NCBI RefSeq assembly: GCF_001064145.1
Contig: NZ_JVOJ01000032.1
Location: 20,927-84,926 of the forward strand
Reading direction: 5' to 3'
Source of the DNA: Sanguibacter keddieii
GTDB lineage: Bacteria > Actinomycetota > Actinomycetes > Actinomycetales > Actinomycetaceae
Length of the DNA stretch: 64,000 nucleotides
The translations under genes and the position numbers were made by a program. A model generated the notes under the pieces. The model made no database searches and had not been told where the DNA came from. It saw nothing but the letters and a program-made list of their open reading frames with translations. How positions within the stretch are numbered: the first letter of the stretch is position 1; each line of letters starts with the position of its first letter. Shown one piece after another: positions 45,160 through 55,069 of the stretch.

Positions 45160-46839
45160 CTACTTCGTGCGATTCGCGCGGTAGTACTCGATGAGAGCGC
45201 GGGTGGACTGATCCTGCGCGTCCAGGGCCTCGGACGAGCCCTCGATGGCGGGGAGGATCTGCTTGGCCAGGACCTTGCCCAGCTCGACGCCCCACTGGTC
45301 GAAGGAGTCGATGCCCCACACGGCACCCTCGACGAAGGTGATGTGCTCGTACAGGGCGATCAGCTGGCCCAGGACCGACGGGGTCAGGGCGGGGGCCATG
45401 ATCGAGGTCGTGGGACGGTTGCCGGTGAACACGCGGGCCGAGACGATGGCCTCGGGCGTGCCCTCGGCGCGCACCTCTTCGCTGGTCTTGCCGAAGGCCA
45501 GGGCCTTGGTCTGGGCGAAGAAGTTCGACAGGAACAGCTCGTGCATGTCGGCGTCACCATCGCCCAGCGCCCACGTCGGGTTCGCGAAGGCGATGAAGTC
45601 GGCGGGAACCATGCGGGTGCCCTGGTGAATCAGCTGGTAGAAGGCGTGCTGGCCGTTGGTGCCGGGCTCGCCCCAGAAGACCTCGCCGGTCTCGTAGGTG
45701 ACGGGGCTACCGTCACGGCGCACGGACTTGCCGTTGGACTCCATGGTCAGCTGCTGCAGGTACGCGGGGAAGCGGTGCAGGTACTGGGAGTAGGGCAGGA
45801 CGGCGTGCGTGTCGGCGCCCAGGAAGTTCGAGTACCACACGTTGAGCAGGCCCATCAGCAGGGGCACGTTCTTCTCGGGGGCAGTCTCGACGAAGTGACG
45901 GTCCATCGCGTTAAAGCCGGCGAGGAAGTCGGCGAAGCCCTCGGGGCCAATCGCGACGGCCAGGGAGGTACCCACGGCGGAATCCACGGAGTAGCGGCCA
46001 CCCACCCAGCTCCAGAAGCCGAAGGCGTTGGCGGGGTCGATGCCGAACTCGGCGACCTTGTCCAGGGCGGTGGACACGGCGACGAAGTGCTTGGCGATGG
46101 CTTCCTTCTCGGAGGCCTCGTCGGTGACGATGCCGCGCTCACGCAGGCCGTCGAGCAGCCAGGCGCGCACGACCTTTGCGTTCGTGATGGTCTCGAGCGT
46201 CGTGAAAGTCTTAGACGCGACGATCACGAGAGTCGTCTCGGGGTCCAGGTCCTTCGTGGTCTCACCCGCGTCAGTGGGGTCAATGTTGGAGATAAAGCGG
46301 CACTCCAGGCCCTCCTGCACGTAGGGCTTGAGGGCCTCGTACGCCATGACGGGGCCCAGATCGGAGCCGCCGATGCCGACGTTGACGACAGTCTTGACGG
46401 GCTTGCCCGTGATGCCGACCCACTCGCCGGAGCGGACGCGGCGGGCGAAAGCGTAGACCTTCTCCAGCACCTCGTGCACGTCGGCGATCGCGTCCTGGCC
46501 GTCGACCGTCAGGGAGTCGGTCGCGGGGCGGCGCAGCGCGGTGTGCAGGACGGCGCGGTCCTCGGTGACGTTAATGTGCTCGCCCGCGAACATGCGGTCG
46601 CGCAGCTCCAGGACGCCCGTCTGCTCAGCGAGGGCGAGGAGGTGGCCCACCAGCGTGGGGCACACGAGGTTCTTCGACAGGTCGACATGCAGGTCGGCAG
46701 CATCGAAGGTGAAGGTCTGGGTGCGGTTGGGGTCATCCGCGAAAAGCTTGCGCAGATCGGGTTCAAAGTTGTCGGCCAGCTGGTCGAGCGTGTCCCACGC
46801 GGGGGTCATCGTCGGGTCGATCACGGGGATATCACTCAT
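45160..46839 (-). CDS. pgi: Glucose-6-phosphate isomerase
   Basis: A 559-residue isomerase interconverting glucose-6-phosphate and fructose-6-phosphate. Signatures are [53 protein letters not shown] and the C-terminal [17 protein letters not shown]. The catalytic Glu and His are in [13 protein letters not shown] and [15 protein letters not shown]. Length matches the 550-residue bacterial form. AGGAGACCCC precedes the ATG. The phosphofructokinase gene lies about 150 nt upstream on the same strand, with a hairpin between. Confidence 0.96.
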   Translation of the reverse strand: MSDIPVIDPTMTPAWDTLDQLADNFEPDLRKLFADDPNRTQTFTFDAADLHVDLSKNLVCPTLVGHLLALAEQTGVLELRDRMFAGEHINVTEDRAVLHTALRRPATDSLTVDGQDAIADVHEVLEKVYAFARRVRSGEWVGITGKPVKTVVNVGIGGSDLGPVMAYEALKPYVQEGLECRFISNIDPTDAGETTKDLDPETTLVIVASKTFTTLETITNAKVVRAWLLDGLRERGIVTDEASEKEAIAKHFVAVSTALDKVAEFGIDPANAFGFWSWVGGRYSVDSAVGTSLAVAIGPEGFADFLAGFNAMDRHFVETAPEKNVPLLMGLLNVWYSNFLGADTHAVLPYSQYLHRFPAYLQQLTMESNGKSVRRDGSPVTYETGEVFWGEPGTNGQHAFYQLIHQGTRMVPADFIAFANPTWALGDGDADMHELFLSNFFAQTKALAFGKTSEEVRAEGTPEAIVSARVFTGNRPTTSIMAPALTPSVLGQLIALYEHITFVEGAVWGIDSFDQWGVELGKVLAKQILPAIEGSSEALDAQDQSTRALIEYYRANRTK

Positions 46840-46927
46840 GGGGTCTCCTGACAGTAGAGATAGGTTCGCACTCTAGTTTAGCGGGGACTTGGCCCCTGGT
46901 CACCCCCGCTTCGCTCTCCTGAAACGA

Positions 46928-46968
46928 CGAGGCCGTGGCCCGCGAGCGCTCACGGAACCACGGCCTCG
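46928..46968 (-). terminator. Hairpin after the phosphofructokinase gene
   Basis: CGAGGCCGTGG and CCACGGCCTCG form a perfect 11-bp stem with a 19-nt loop. Both arms contain the recurring CACGGCCTCG motif. Confidence 0.65.
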
Positions 46969-46991
46969 GACGCCGCGCGAATTCGACGGGG

Positions 46992-49247
46992 TCAGGCGAC
47001 CGGATCGTCGATGGGGATAGGCGTGGCCTCGATGCCCGGGTTCTGCAGCGACACGATGCGCTGGACGGGCACGAGGTCGAGCCACCACTGGTGGAAGGGA
47101 CGACGATTCACCAGGTCGAGGTCGTCGAACATGTTCTTCACCGGACGCGCCTCCATCGCGGCGCCGACCTGACCGATGTAGTAGGCGCCGCGGTCGCCGC
47201 GCTCAAACTGGTCCACCAGCTGCTCGAAGGCGCGCGCCACGAGGCGCGTGGCGAGCAGACGGTCGTACGGCGAGGGCGAGCCGCCCTGCTGCATGTGGCC
47301 GAGGGCCTGGTGGCGCACGTCGTAGATCCCCTCGGACTCCGCGTTGAACACGTCGGCCAGGAACTCGCGGTCGTAGTACTGGGAGGCCGACTCGTTGAGC
47401 AGCGTGAGGAACAGGCGTCGGCCGGACTTGAAGGAGGCGACCATCCGCTCGGCATCCGCGGCGATCTGCTCGAGGGAGGGGGACTCCTCGTTGATGTACA
47501 TGTACTCCGCGCCGCTGGACAGTGCGCTCATGAGAGTCAGGTAGCCGCAGCGGCGGCCCATCGTCTCGGCGATGAAGCAGCGCTTGGAGGCGGCCGCGCT
47601 CTCCTTGATACGGTCGATTGCCCACGTCGCGTTGTTGATCGCCGTGTCCGTACCGATCGCGAGCTCGCAGCCGGGCAGGTTGTTGTCGATCGAGGCGGGG
47701 ATGAGCAGGATCGGGATCTGGAACGCCGGGTAGCGGTCCTTCTCCGAGGTGATCGCGTGAACGCCCAGGTAGGCGTTCATGCCGCCGATGACGAGGAGCG
47801 CGTCAATCTCGTTGCGTTCGATGGCGCGTCCCAGCGCGTAGAACTGCTCGACCGGCGGAATGTCGCGCTTCGTGCCGAGCTCGGCGCCGCCCTTGAAGGC
47901 CCAGCCTTCCACGTCGGACCAGCTCAGTTCACGCACGCGGTCATCAGCCAGGCCGCTCCACGAGCCGTCCACGCCGAGCATCGTCCACCCGCGCGCGATG
48001 CCCAGGCGCACGGCCACGCGGGCCGCCGTGTTCATGCCGGGGGCCAGGCCGCCCGCGTGCAGGATCGCGACCCGCTTGGACTCGCCCGTCGGCTCAGGGG
48101 TGAGCTGCGGAGGCGTGGACAGGATCTGGTTGATACCCACCATCGAGGAGAAGGACGAGCCGCGCGAGGCCTGGGCAGCCGCGTAGTCGCCAGCCGCGAT
48201 GAGGTCCTTGACCGCGCGCGTGTCGTGGACGGCCTTCATGAGGGGGACGCGCGTGATGCGGTTGCGGCGCACGCCCAGGATGACGGGCTCATCCTCGGCC
48301 GTGGACTCGAGGATCTCCTGGACGGCGGCGTAGCCCAGCAGCGTCGACATCCAGCGGTCGTAGGCCGAGGGAGTGCCGCCGCGCTGCACGTGGCCCAGGA
48401 TCGTCACGCGCGCATCCTCGCCCGTGCGCTCCTGGATCGTGTCGGCGATCAGCTGGGTTGACAGCTCGTTACCGTCGCGGTCGTGCGCGCCCTCAGCCAC
48501 CAGGACGATGGACTCGCGGCGGCCGGCCTCGCGACCGAGGCGCAGGTGCTCAGCCAGGTCGTCCTGCCAGCCCGGGCCCGCCGGATCCTCCGGCGTGAAC
48601 ACGTAGTCGGCGCCGCCCGCAACAGCCGCCATGAGGGGCAGGTAGCCGCAGTGGCGGCCCATGACCTCGACGACGAAGGTGCGCTGGTGCGAGGCCGCCG
48701 TGCTGGTCAGCTGGTCGATGGCATCCAGGATGCGGTGCAGCGCAGTGTCCGCGCCGATCGTCATATCCGTGCCCACCATGTCGTTATCGATCGAGCCGAC
48801 GAGGCCGACGATGATGAGGGCGGGGTGAGCGGCCGCGGTCTCGGCCGAGATCACGCCCTCGGCGGCCAGCTCGGCGACGTGCTGGGCCCACTCGCCGCGG
48901 AACTCGTTCGTACCCGACAGGGAACCGTCACCACCGATCACCACAAGGTGATCGATGCCGTGCTCAAGCAGGTTCGCGGCCGCGCGGTGGCGACCTTCGT
49001 ACGTGCGGAAGTCCGCGCTGCGAGCCGTGCCGATCACCGTGCCACCCTCGGCGAGGATCGACGAGACGTCCGACCACTCCATCTTCTTGATGGAATCGCC
49101 GCCCGCGCAGGCTCCCTGCCAGCCTTCGTAGATCGCGTAGGGCTGCGCGCCACGCGCCAGCGCCGTGCGCACGACGGCTCGAACAGCCGCGTTCATTCCC
49201 TGGGCGTCACCGCCCGACGTGAGGACACCGATACGAACTGTGCTCAT
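46992..49247 (-). CDS. 6-phosphofructokinase, fused double-domain form
   Basis: A 751-residue enzyme about twice the length of bacterial PfkA (near 320), made of two tandem PFK domains as in eukaryotic PFK. The N-half has the ATP loop LTSGGDAQGMNAAVR, VIGGDGSLSG and catalytic SIDNDMVGTDMTIGADTAL. The C-half has the equivalent LHAGGLAPGMNTAAR, VIGGMNAYLG (Asp lost from GGDGS) and ASIDNNLPGCELAIGTDTA (catalytic SIDND changed to SIDNN). Both halves keep MGRxCGYL and GHxQxGGxPSxYDR. The C-half is therefore probably regulatory. It catalyses fructose-6-phosphate to fructose-1,6-bisphosphate; ATP use is likely. Confidence 0.93.
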   Translation of the reverse strand: MSTVRIGVLTSGGDAQGMNAAVRAVVRTALARGAQPYAIYEGWQGACAGGDSIKKMEWSDVSSILAEGGTVIGTARSADFRTYEGRHRAAANLLEHGIDHLVVIGGDGSLSGTNEFRGEWAQHVAELAAEGVISAETAAAHPALIIVGLVGSIDNDMVGTDMTIGADTALHRILDAIDQLTSTAASHQRTFVVEVMGRHCGYLPLMAAVAGGADYVFTPEDPAGPGWQDDLAEHLRLGREAGRRESIVLVAEGAHDRDGNELSTQLIADTIQERTGEDARVTILGHVQRGGTPSAYDRWMSTLLGYAAVQEILESTAEDEPVILGVRRNRITRVPLMKAVHDTRAVKDLIAAGDYAAAQASRGSSFSSMVGINQILSTPPQLTPEPTGESKRVAILHAGGLAPGMNTAARVAVRLGIARGWTMLGVDGSWSGLADDRVRELSWSDVEGWAFKGGAELGTKRDIPPVEQFYALGRAIERNEIDALLVIGGMNAYLGVHAITSEKDRYPAFQIPILLIPASIDNNLPGCELAIGTDTAINNATWAIDRIKESAAASKRCFIAETMGRRCGYLTLMSALSSGAEYMYINEESPSLEQIAADAERMVASFKSGRRLFLTLLNESASQYYDREFLADVFNAESEGIYDVRHQALGHMQQGGSPSPYDRLLATRLVARAFEQLVDQFERGDRGAYYIGQVGAAMEARPVKNMFDDLDLVNRRPFHQWWLDLVPVQRIVSLQNPGIEATPIPIDDPVA

Positions 49248-49369
49248 TTTTCTGCCATCTTTCGTTGACGGAGCGGGCCGCGAGGCCCAGTGTGCCTATC
49301 GTTAACCATTCTACGTGACCCGCGCCTCCACCACTAGGGCCTAACTCCCATTTACCGAGGAAACGACAA

Positions 49370-49401
49370 GCGCGCGCCCACCGTTTTCGGCGGGCGCGCG
49401 C
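49370..49401 (-). terminator. Terminator of the symporter gene
   Basis: GCGCGCGCCCACCG-TTTT-CGGCGGGCGCGCGC, 14 bp with one A-C mismatch, about 20 nt past the stop. Confidence 0.8.
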
Positions 49402-49419
49402 TCACGCAGTCACTGGAAA

Positions 49420-50751
49420 CTAGGCGACAGTTTCGCTGCTGTTGCGAGCGGCAGACTCTGCCAGTTCCTCCGGGCTGACAACGCCCTCGACGGAGACGCG
49501 ATCCAGGTAGGCCATACCGTCAAACGCCAGCTCGCGAGCGTTCTCCGGGTCGCCCTCGTTGCCGATCGAGCCGTGGGCCATGCGGTCCACGACGAGCGCG
49601 ATCGCGCCGTCGCCTGTCACGTTGGTGGCGGTACCGAAGGAGTCCAGGGCGATGTAGGTGGCGATCATGAGCGCGACCTGGGCATCGTTGAAGCCCAGCA
49701 TGGAGCTCAGCAGGCCGGTGGCGGCCATGATGGCGCCGCCGGGGACGCCGGGGGCGGCGACCATCGTGATGCCCAGCATGAAGATGAAGCCGACCCACTG
49801 CAGGGAGGAAACGGTCAGGCCCTGAGTCAGGACGATCGCGAACGCGAAGGAGAAGATCTTCGAGGTCGAGCCGGCCAGGTGGATCGTCGCGCACAGCGGA
49901 ATCGTGAAGGATGCGACCGCGTCGGACACGCCGTTCTTCTTGGTCTGACGCAGGGTCACCGGGATGGTGGCCGCGGACGAGGACGTGCCCAGAGCCGTCA
50001 GGTAGGCAGGCATCATCGTCAGGAGGGCCTTGAAGGGGTTGCGACGTGCGACGATGCCGGCGAAACAGAACTGTGTCAGCAGGATGACGACCTCGAGAAC
50101 CAGGACCACGACGACGACGCGCAGCAACGTACGAATAACCGAGGCAGCCTCGCCCGTGTAGGTCAGGTTCAGGAAGATGCCGAAAATGTGCAGCGGCAGC
50201 AGCGGGATAATGATCGTCTCGATGAGGCGGGTAATGATGGCGCGGAACTCGATGAACCCCTTGCGCAGCACGCCGCGCGGGACCATCGACAGGCCCAGAC
50301 CCACCACGAAGGACAGGAGCAGCGCCGTCATCACCTGCAGCGGCGCAGGCATCTCGATCGTGAAGTAGGACTCCAGGGCACTGCCCGGCTCGGCGACATC
50401 GCCCAGCTGGGTGGAGGCGAGGATGCGCGGAAAGAGCGAGGCACACACCAGGTAGGTGAGGAAGCCCGAGAACAGCGTCGACGCGTAGGCAATCGCGGTC
50501 GTAATGCCCAGCCACTTGCCCGCGCCTCGGCCCAGGTCAGCGATAGCGGGGGTCACGAGGCCGATGATGATCAGCGGGATCGAGAAGGACAGGAACTGGC
50601 TGAAGATCGCCGAGAAGGTCGCGAAAATACGGCCGATCTCGACGGGAACCAGGTGGTTGCCTCCGATACGGACGGATCCGAGGACGGTCGCGAGGATGAT
50701 CGCAGCGATCACCCACACGAGGATTCCGGATTTACGCAGGAACTCGCGCAT
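49420..50751 (-). CDS. Dicarboxylate/amino acid:cation symporter
   Basis: A 443-residue DAACS-family (GltP/DctA) secondary transporter with about eight TM helices and two re-entrant hairpins. The substrate-binding motifs are the Ser-rich ALGTSSSAATIPVTLRQ (HP1) and TATNVTGDGAIALVVDR (TM8, Asp/Arg). GVPGGAIMAATGLLSSML is HP2. It takes up dicarboxylates, Glu/Asp or Ser/Thr with Na or H. ATG 50751 follows AAGGTG and is preferred over a GTG three codons upstream. It is monocistronic. Confidence 0.93.
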   Translation of the reverse strand: MREFLRKSGILVWVIAAIILATVLGSVRIGGNHLVPVEIGRIFATFSAIFSQFLSFSIPLIIIGLVTPAIADLGRGAGKWLGITTAIAYASTLFSGFLTYLVCASLFPRILASTQLGDVAEPGSALESYFTIEMPAPLQVMTALLLSFVVGLGLSMVPRGVLRKGFIEFRAIITRLIETIIIPLLPLHIFGIFLNLTYTGEAASVIRTLLRVVVVVLVLEVVILLTQFCFAGIVARRNPFKALLTMMPAYLTALGTSSSAATIPVTLRQTKKNGVSDAVASFTIPLCATIHLAGSTSKIFSFAFAIVLTQGLTVSSLQWVGFIFMLGITMVAAPGVPGGAIMAATGLLSSMLGFNDAQVALMIATYIALDSFGTATNVTGDGAIALVVDRMAHGSIGNEGDPENARELAFDGMAYLDRVSVEGVVSPEELAESAARNSSETVA

Positions 50752-50917
50752 GTGTTTCACCTTGACAATAGGGATGATGGGTCACGCATAGCATGCCCGA
50801 ACTTTACGAAATCTTGAAGCGGTGGCCAGGATTCGGGATAGATGCGGCAAAACTCACGTGATGAAGAAAGCGCCGTAGTGAGGGCATTGCCCCCGCCCAA
50901 CGGCCATTTTCGTGGAT

Positions 50918-51208
50918 TTAACGCACCGCGAGCGTCGACACGTACGGGGCAAACCACCAAATGATCGCGGCGAGGATCACGTACACCGCAACATCCATGA
51001 GGCGAGCGCGCGACGCGAACCAGGGGCGTCCCGGCGTCCACAGGCGCAGCGTCGCCATGCCGACGAGCACGGCGACCATCAACATGACCGCTCGGTGGCG
51101 GTGATCGGTCACGGCCAGCGCAATCACACCGAGTACACCGCCCGCGCTGAGGGTGCCGCCGAGCCAGCCACCCAGTCGGGCGCGCACGGTACTCTCCTCA
51201 ATATCCAC
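50918..51208 (-). CDS. DUF3017-like small membrane protein
   Basis: A 96-residue protein with three hydrophobic helices (GGTLSAGGVLGVIALAV, AVMLMVAVLVGMATLRLW, VAVYVILAAIIWWFAPYV) and a PGRPWFASRARLMDV loop, resembling the actinobacterial DUF3017 family. Function is unknown. It starts with GTG. It stands alone here, divergent from pta. Confidence 0.65.
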   Translation of the reverse strand: MDIEESTVRARLGGWLGGTLSAGGVLGVIALAVTDHRHRAVMLMVAVLVGMATLRLWTPGRPWFASRARLMDVAVYVILAAIIWWFAPYVSTLAVR

Positions 51209-51383
51209 GCCCCTACCCTATCGCACGAGCGCTCGTGATCATGCGAATGTTCATCTGCACCCCGCCAAGCCAACCGCTACCTCGTCATTTCAAAAGAATA
51301 GGAATAAGAGGCATGCGGGTTTAGTATTGGTCCAAAGGTCCCTGAGACCCGCAACATATTTCTCGCACCAAAGGAGCATTCGA

Positions 51384-52862
51384 GTGTCCCGCTTCATCGT
51401 CGTCGCCCCCGGATCGTCGGAGGCAGCCGCCCTCGCTACTGACGAGCTGGCCCGCGTTCTCGGCGTCGCCACCGTCGACGCCCTGGCCGGCACGACGGCT
51501 ACCGACGCCGCCCTCCGTCCCGCCTCCGCTCTGCCCGCCGTGGTCGAAGCCGTCCGCGCCGCCGGCGACGACGCGCTCATCGTCCCCGCCCGTGAGGCCT
51601 CGAACCGCGCCTTCGACCACGTGGCCTGGAACCTGAGCCTCGCCGCCTCCACCCGAGCCGGCGTCGTCCTCGCCTTCGACGCCGAGGGTGCCAGCGCCGA
51701 GCTCCTCTCCGAGGAAATCGCCGCCGCCCGCCTGCGCGCCGAGGCCTCTGCCGCCTCTGTCGTCGCCGTCGTCCTGACCGGTGGCGCCCCCGCGCTCGAG
51801 GTCGACGTGCCCGTCCTGACGCTGCCGCTGGGTGAGGAGGCCGCCGCCACCCTGCGCGGCACCGAGGCCCCCACCGCCGTCACCCCGCTCGCCTTCCAGG
51901 CCGACCTCATCGAGCGCGCCCGCGCCGACCGCAAGCGCATCGTCCTACCCGAGCCCGACGACGACCGCGTCCTGCAGGCCGCCGCCCAGGTCCTCGCCGC
52001 CGGCATCGCCGACATCACCTTCGTGGGCGACGCCGACTACGTTGCCAAGCGCGCCGGCGAGCTCGGCCTCGACCTAAGCGCCGCCCAGGTCGTCTCCGTG
52101 AACGATCCCGCCTACCTCGAGCGTTACGCCGAGGAGTTCGCGCGCCTGCGCGCCAAGAAGGGCGTCACCCTCGAGCAGGCCCGCGAGAAGGTCACCGACG
52201 TGTCCTACTTCGGCACCATGATGGTCCACATGGGCGACGCCGACGGCATGGTCTCGGGCGCTGCCCACACGACCGCGCACACGATCGTTCCCTCCTTCCA
52301 GATCATCAAGACCGCCCCCGGCGTCTCCGTCGTCTCCTCCATCTTCCTCATGGCGATGAAGGACCGCGTGTGGGCGTTCGGCGACTGCGCCGTCAACCCC
52401 AACCCCACCGCCGAGCAGCTGGCCGACATCGCCGTGACCTCCGCGCGCACCGCCGCCCAGTTCGGCGTCACCCCGCGCGTCGCGATGCTCTCCTACTCCA
52501 CCGGCACCTCCGGGGCCGGCCCGGACGTTGACGTCGTCGTCGAGGCCACCCGCCTCGCCCGCGAGAAGGCCCCCGAGCTGGCCATCGAAGGCCCCATCCA
52601 GTTCGACGCAGCCGTCGACGAGGCCGTCGCCTCCAAGAAGCTGCCCGGATCCGAGGTTGCTGGCAAGGCCACCGTCTTCGTCTTCCCGTCGCTGGAAGCC
52701 GGAAACATCGGCTACAAGGCGGTTCAGCGTTCCTCCGGCGCGCTCGCCGTCGGCCCCGTCCTCCAGGGCCTCAACAAGCCCGTCAACGACCTGTCGCGCG
52801 GCGCCCTCGTCGAAGACATCGTCAACACCGTCGCCCTGACCGCCGTCCAGGCCCAGGGCTGA
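51384..52862 (+). CDS. pta: Phosphate acetyltransferase
   Basis: A 492-residue Pta converting acetyl-CoA and phosphate to acetyl-phosphate. The N-terminal 160 residues form a shortened DRTGG/CobB-like regulatory region without an intact P-loop. The catalytic domain begins at FQADLIERARADRKRIVLPEP. It has VSYFGTMMVHMGDADGMVSGA, NPNPTAEQLADIA, MLSYSTGTSGAGPDVDVV and VFVFPSLEAGNIGYKAVQR. GTG 51384 follows AAAGGAG. ackA lies 96 nt downstream, giving the pta-ackA acetate pathway with ATP production. Confidence 0.95.
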   Translation: MSRFIVVAPGSSEAAALATDELARVLGVATVDALAGTTATDAALRPASALPAVVEAVRAAGDDALIVPAREASNRAFDHVAWNLSLAASTRAGVVLAFDAEGASAELLSEEIAAARLRAEASAASVVAVVLTGGAPALEVDVPVLTLPLGEEAAATLRGTEAPTAVTPLAFQADLIERARADRKRIVLPEPDDDRVLQAAAQVLAAGIADITFVGDADYVAKRAGELGLDLSAAQVVSVNDPAYLERYAEEFARLRAKKGVTLEQAREKVTDVSYFGTMMVHMGDADGMVSGAAHTTAHTIVPSFQIIKTAPGVSVVSSIFLMAMKDRVWAFGDCAVNPNPTAEQLADIAVTSARTAAQFGVTPRVAMLSYSTGTSGAGPDVDVVVEATRLAREKAPELAIEGPIQFDAAVDEAVASKKLPGSEVAGKATVFVFPSLEAGNIGYKAVQRSSGALAVGPVLQGLNKPVNDLSRGALVEDIVNTVALTAVQAQG

Positions 52863-52869
52863 ACGGTAC

Positions 52870-52925
52870 CGAGGTCCCGGGGTCCGGTTACCATTGAACG
52901 TAAACGGGCCCCGGCCTCGTTCTTT
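52870..52925 (+). terminator. Imperfect hairpin between pta and ackA
   Basis: CGAGGTCCCGGGGTCCGG pairs imperfectly with CGGGCCCCGGCCTCG and is followed by TTCTTTT. It may attenuate ackA or end part of the pta transcripts. Confidence 0.55.
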
Positions 52926-52958
52926 TACTCCCAACCCCACAACACGAAAGGCGAACGC

Positions 52959-54158
52959 GTGACCTCGTCCTCCGTTCTCGTCATTAACTCCGGTTCCTCC
53001 TCCATCAAGTACCAGCTCGTCGATCCCGAAACCGGCGACGCCATCGCCAAGGGTATCGTCGAGCGCATCGGCGACACCATGGGCTTCATCAAGCATGAGT
53101 ACGGCGACGCCGTCACCGAGGAAGAGATCCCGGTTCCCGACCACACCGTCGGCATGCGTGAGGTCCTGCGCATCTTCGACACGGAGGGCCCGTCCCTGGC
53201 CGAGGCCCACATCCTCGCGGTCGGCCACCGCGTCGTTCAGGGCGGCCGCTACTTCGACGGCCCGGCCCTCATCACCGACGAGGTCCGCAACCTGATCGAA
53301 GATCTGTGCCCGCTGGCTCCTCTGCACAACCCCGCCCACCTCAAGGGCATTGACGTGGCGCGCGAGCTCATGCCCGACGTCCCCCACGTCGCCGTCTTCG
53401 ACACCGCGTTCTTCCAGCAGCTGCCCGACAAGGCCGCCCTGTACGCCCTCGAGACCGAGACCGCCGAGAAGTACTCGGTGCGCCGCTACGGCGCCCACGG
53501 CACCTCCCACCAGTTCGTCTCCCAGGAAATCTCCAAGATGCTGGGCCGCGACGACCTCAAGCAGATCGTCCTGCACCTGGGCAACGGCGCATCCGCGTCC
53601 GCTGTCAAGAACGGCAAGCCGATCGACACCTCCATGGGCCTGACCCCCCTCGAGGGTCTCATGATGGGCACCCGCACCGGCGACATCGACCCGGCCGTCG
53701 TGTTCCACCTGCAGCGCGTCGCCGGCATGAGCGTCGACGAGGTTGACACCCTCTTCAACAAGAAGTCCGGCATGAAGGGTATGACCGGCGAGTCCGACAT
53801 GCGCTCCGTGTGGGGGGTCATCAACAACACCTCCGACCCCGAGGCCTCCAAGCGCGCCCGTACCGCCATGGACGTGTACATCAATCGCCTGCTGAAGTAC
53901 GTGGGTTCCTACGCCGCTGAGCTCGGTGGCCTGGACGTCATCACCTTCACCGCCGGCATCGGCGAGAACGACGACGACGTGCGCCGCGAGCTGGCCGAGG
54001 CCCTCGCTCCCTTCGGCGTCAAGATCGACGTCGAGGCCAACAAGGGCCGCGTCAAGGAACCGCGCATCGTGTCCGCTCCCGACTCAGCCGTGACCCTCGT
54101 CGTCTACCCGACCAATGAGGAGCTGGCGATCGCCCGCCAGGCGCTGACCTTCGCCTGA
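52959..54158 (+). CDS. ackA: Acetate kinase
   Basis: A 399-residue acetate kinase making acetate and ATP from acetyl-phosphate. It has VLVINSGSSSIKYQLVD (phosphate 1 motif), VGHRVVQGGRYFDGPALIT, VAVFDTAFFQQLPDKAALYAL, RRYGAHGTSHQFVSQ, LHLGNGASASAVKNGKPIDT, and the C-terminal ITFTAGIGENDDDVRREL. The start is GTG with AAAGGCG upstream. It is probably co-transcribed with pta, and the following sirtuin may offset acetyl-phosphate-driven acetylation. Confidence 0.96.
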   Translation: MTSSSVLVINSGSSSIKYQLVDPETGDAIAKGIVERIGDTMGFIKHEYGDAVTEEEIPVPDHTVGMREVLRIFDTEGPSLAEAHILAVGHRVVQGGRYFDGPALITDEVRNLIEDLCPLAPLHNPAHLKGIDVARELMPDVPHVAVFDTAFFQQLPDKAALYALETETAEKYSVRRYGAHGTSHQFVSQEISKMLGRDDLKQIVLHLGNGASASAVKNGKPIDTSMGLTPLEGLMMGTRTGDIDPAVVFHLQRVAGMSVDEVDTLFNKKSGMKGMTGESDMRSVWGVINNTSDPEASKRARTAMDVYINRLLKYVGSYAAELGGLDVITFTAGIGENDDDVRRELAEALAPFGVKIDVEANKGRVKEPRIVSAPDSAVTLVVYPTNEELAIARQALTFA

Positions 54159-54168
54159 TCGGTTTTTC

Positions 54169-54211
54169 CGCCCGAGGCCGGGGTTCCCGCGTGGGGCCCC
54201 GGCCTCGGGCG
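54169..54211 (+). terminator. Terminator of ackA
   Basis: A perfect 15-bp stem (CGCCCGAGGCCGGGG / CCCCGGCCTCGGGCG) with a 13-nt loop begins 10 nt past the ackA stop. Confidence 0.8.
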
Positions 54212-54246
54212 TATCCTGGGAATGTAGCGCGAGCGAGGAGGCCTTC

Positions 54247-55002
54247 ATGAACGATGATGTTTCGACCCTGGCGGAATGGATCGCTGCCTCACCGTCCACC
54301 GTGTTTTTCGGCGGCGCGGGCGTGTCCACCGAGTCGGGGATCCCCGATTTTCGCGGGGCAAACGGCTTCTACTTTCAGGAGCGCGAGATTCCCCTGGAGA
54401 CGGTGCTGAGCATCGACTTCTTTGAGCGGCATCCGCAGGCCTACTGGGAGTGGTTCCACGAGATCTACCGTCCGGTGGAGCCCAACGGCGCGCACAGGGC
54501 ACTGGCATCTCTGGAGGCCGCGGGGCGCCTGGACGCGGTCATCACGCAGAATATCGACGGCCTGCACCAGCGGGCCGGGTCGCGCGCCGTGTGGGAGCTA
54601 CACGGCAACTGGGAGCGGCTCGTGTGCACGAGCTGCGGGGCCGTCGCATCATTAGGGGATGCCGTCACGGTTGACGGTGATCCCGTGCCCGCGTGCCCGT
54701 CGTGCGGAGGGCAGATGCGCCCAGACATCGTCATGTACGGGGAAGGCCTCGACCAGGGCGTCATCGAGGCCGCCGTGTCCGCCATCGCGCGAGCGTCCGT
54801 GCTGATCGTGGCGGGCACGTCCCTCGTGGTCTACCCGGCGGCGGGCCTCATCAACTACTTCTCGGGGGACCACCTGGTGCTCATGAACGCCACCCCGACC
54901 TCGGCCGACGCACACGCCGACCTGATCATCCGCGAGCCGGTGGGCGCGACCCTCGACCGCGTCATGGACCAGCTGCGCGCGCGGGGCGTCGTTCCCGCGT
55001 AG
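54247..55002 (+). CDS. cobB: Sirtuin-type NAD-dependent protein deacylase
   Basis: A 251-residue sirtuin that removes acyl groups from lysines while cleaving NAD. NAD-binding motifs are FFGGAGVSTESGIPDFRGANG, then ITQNIDGLHQRAGS with catalytic His in ELHGNW. A Cys4 zinc site comes from CTSC and CPSC. DIVMYGEGLD and VAGTSLVVYPAAGLINY complete the fold. YxxR deacylase-pocket residues typical of SIRT5-like enzymes are not clear; FYFQEREI is the candidate loop. AGGAGG precedes the ATG. Position after pta-ackA suggests it counters acetyl-phosphate acetylation. Confidence 0.94.
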   Translation: MNDDVSTLAEWIAASPSTVFFGGAGVSTESGIPDFRGANGFYFQEREIPLETVLSIDFFERHPQAYWEWFHEIYRPVEPNGAHRALASLEAAGRLDAVITQNIDGLHQRAGSRAVWELHGNWERLVCTSCGAVASLGDAVTVDGDPVPACPSCGGQMRPDIVMYGEGLDQGVIEAAVSAIARASVLIVAGTSLVVYPAAGLINYFSGDHLVLMNATPTSADAHADLIIREPVGATLDRVMDQLRARGVVPA

Positions 55003-55069
55003 GGCTTGCGGCGCACAGTATCCACTCACAGGCCACGGCCCCAACGCACAGGACCCCTCCCCTGCGCAC

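Noticed and set aside
50762-50792. Plus-strand TTGACA with GCATAG as a promoter
   Set aside because: No plus-strand gene lies within 600 nt, and the sequence is simply the complement of the symporter ribosome-site region.
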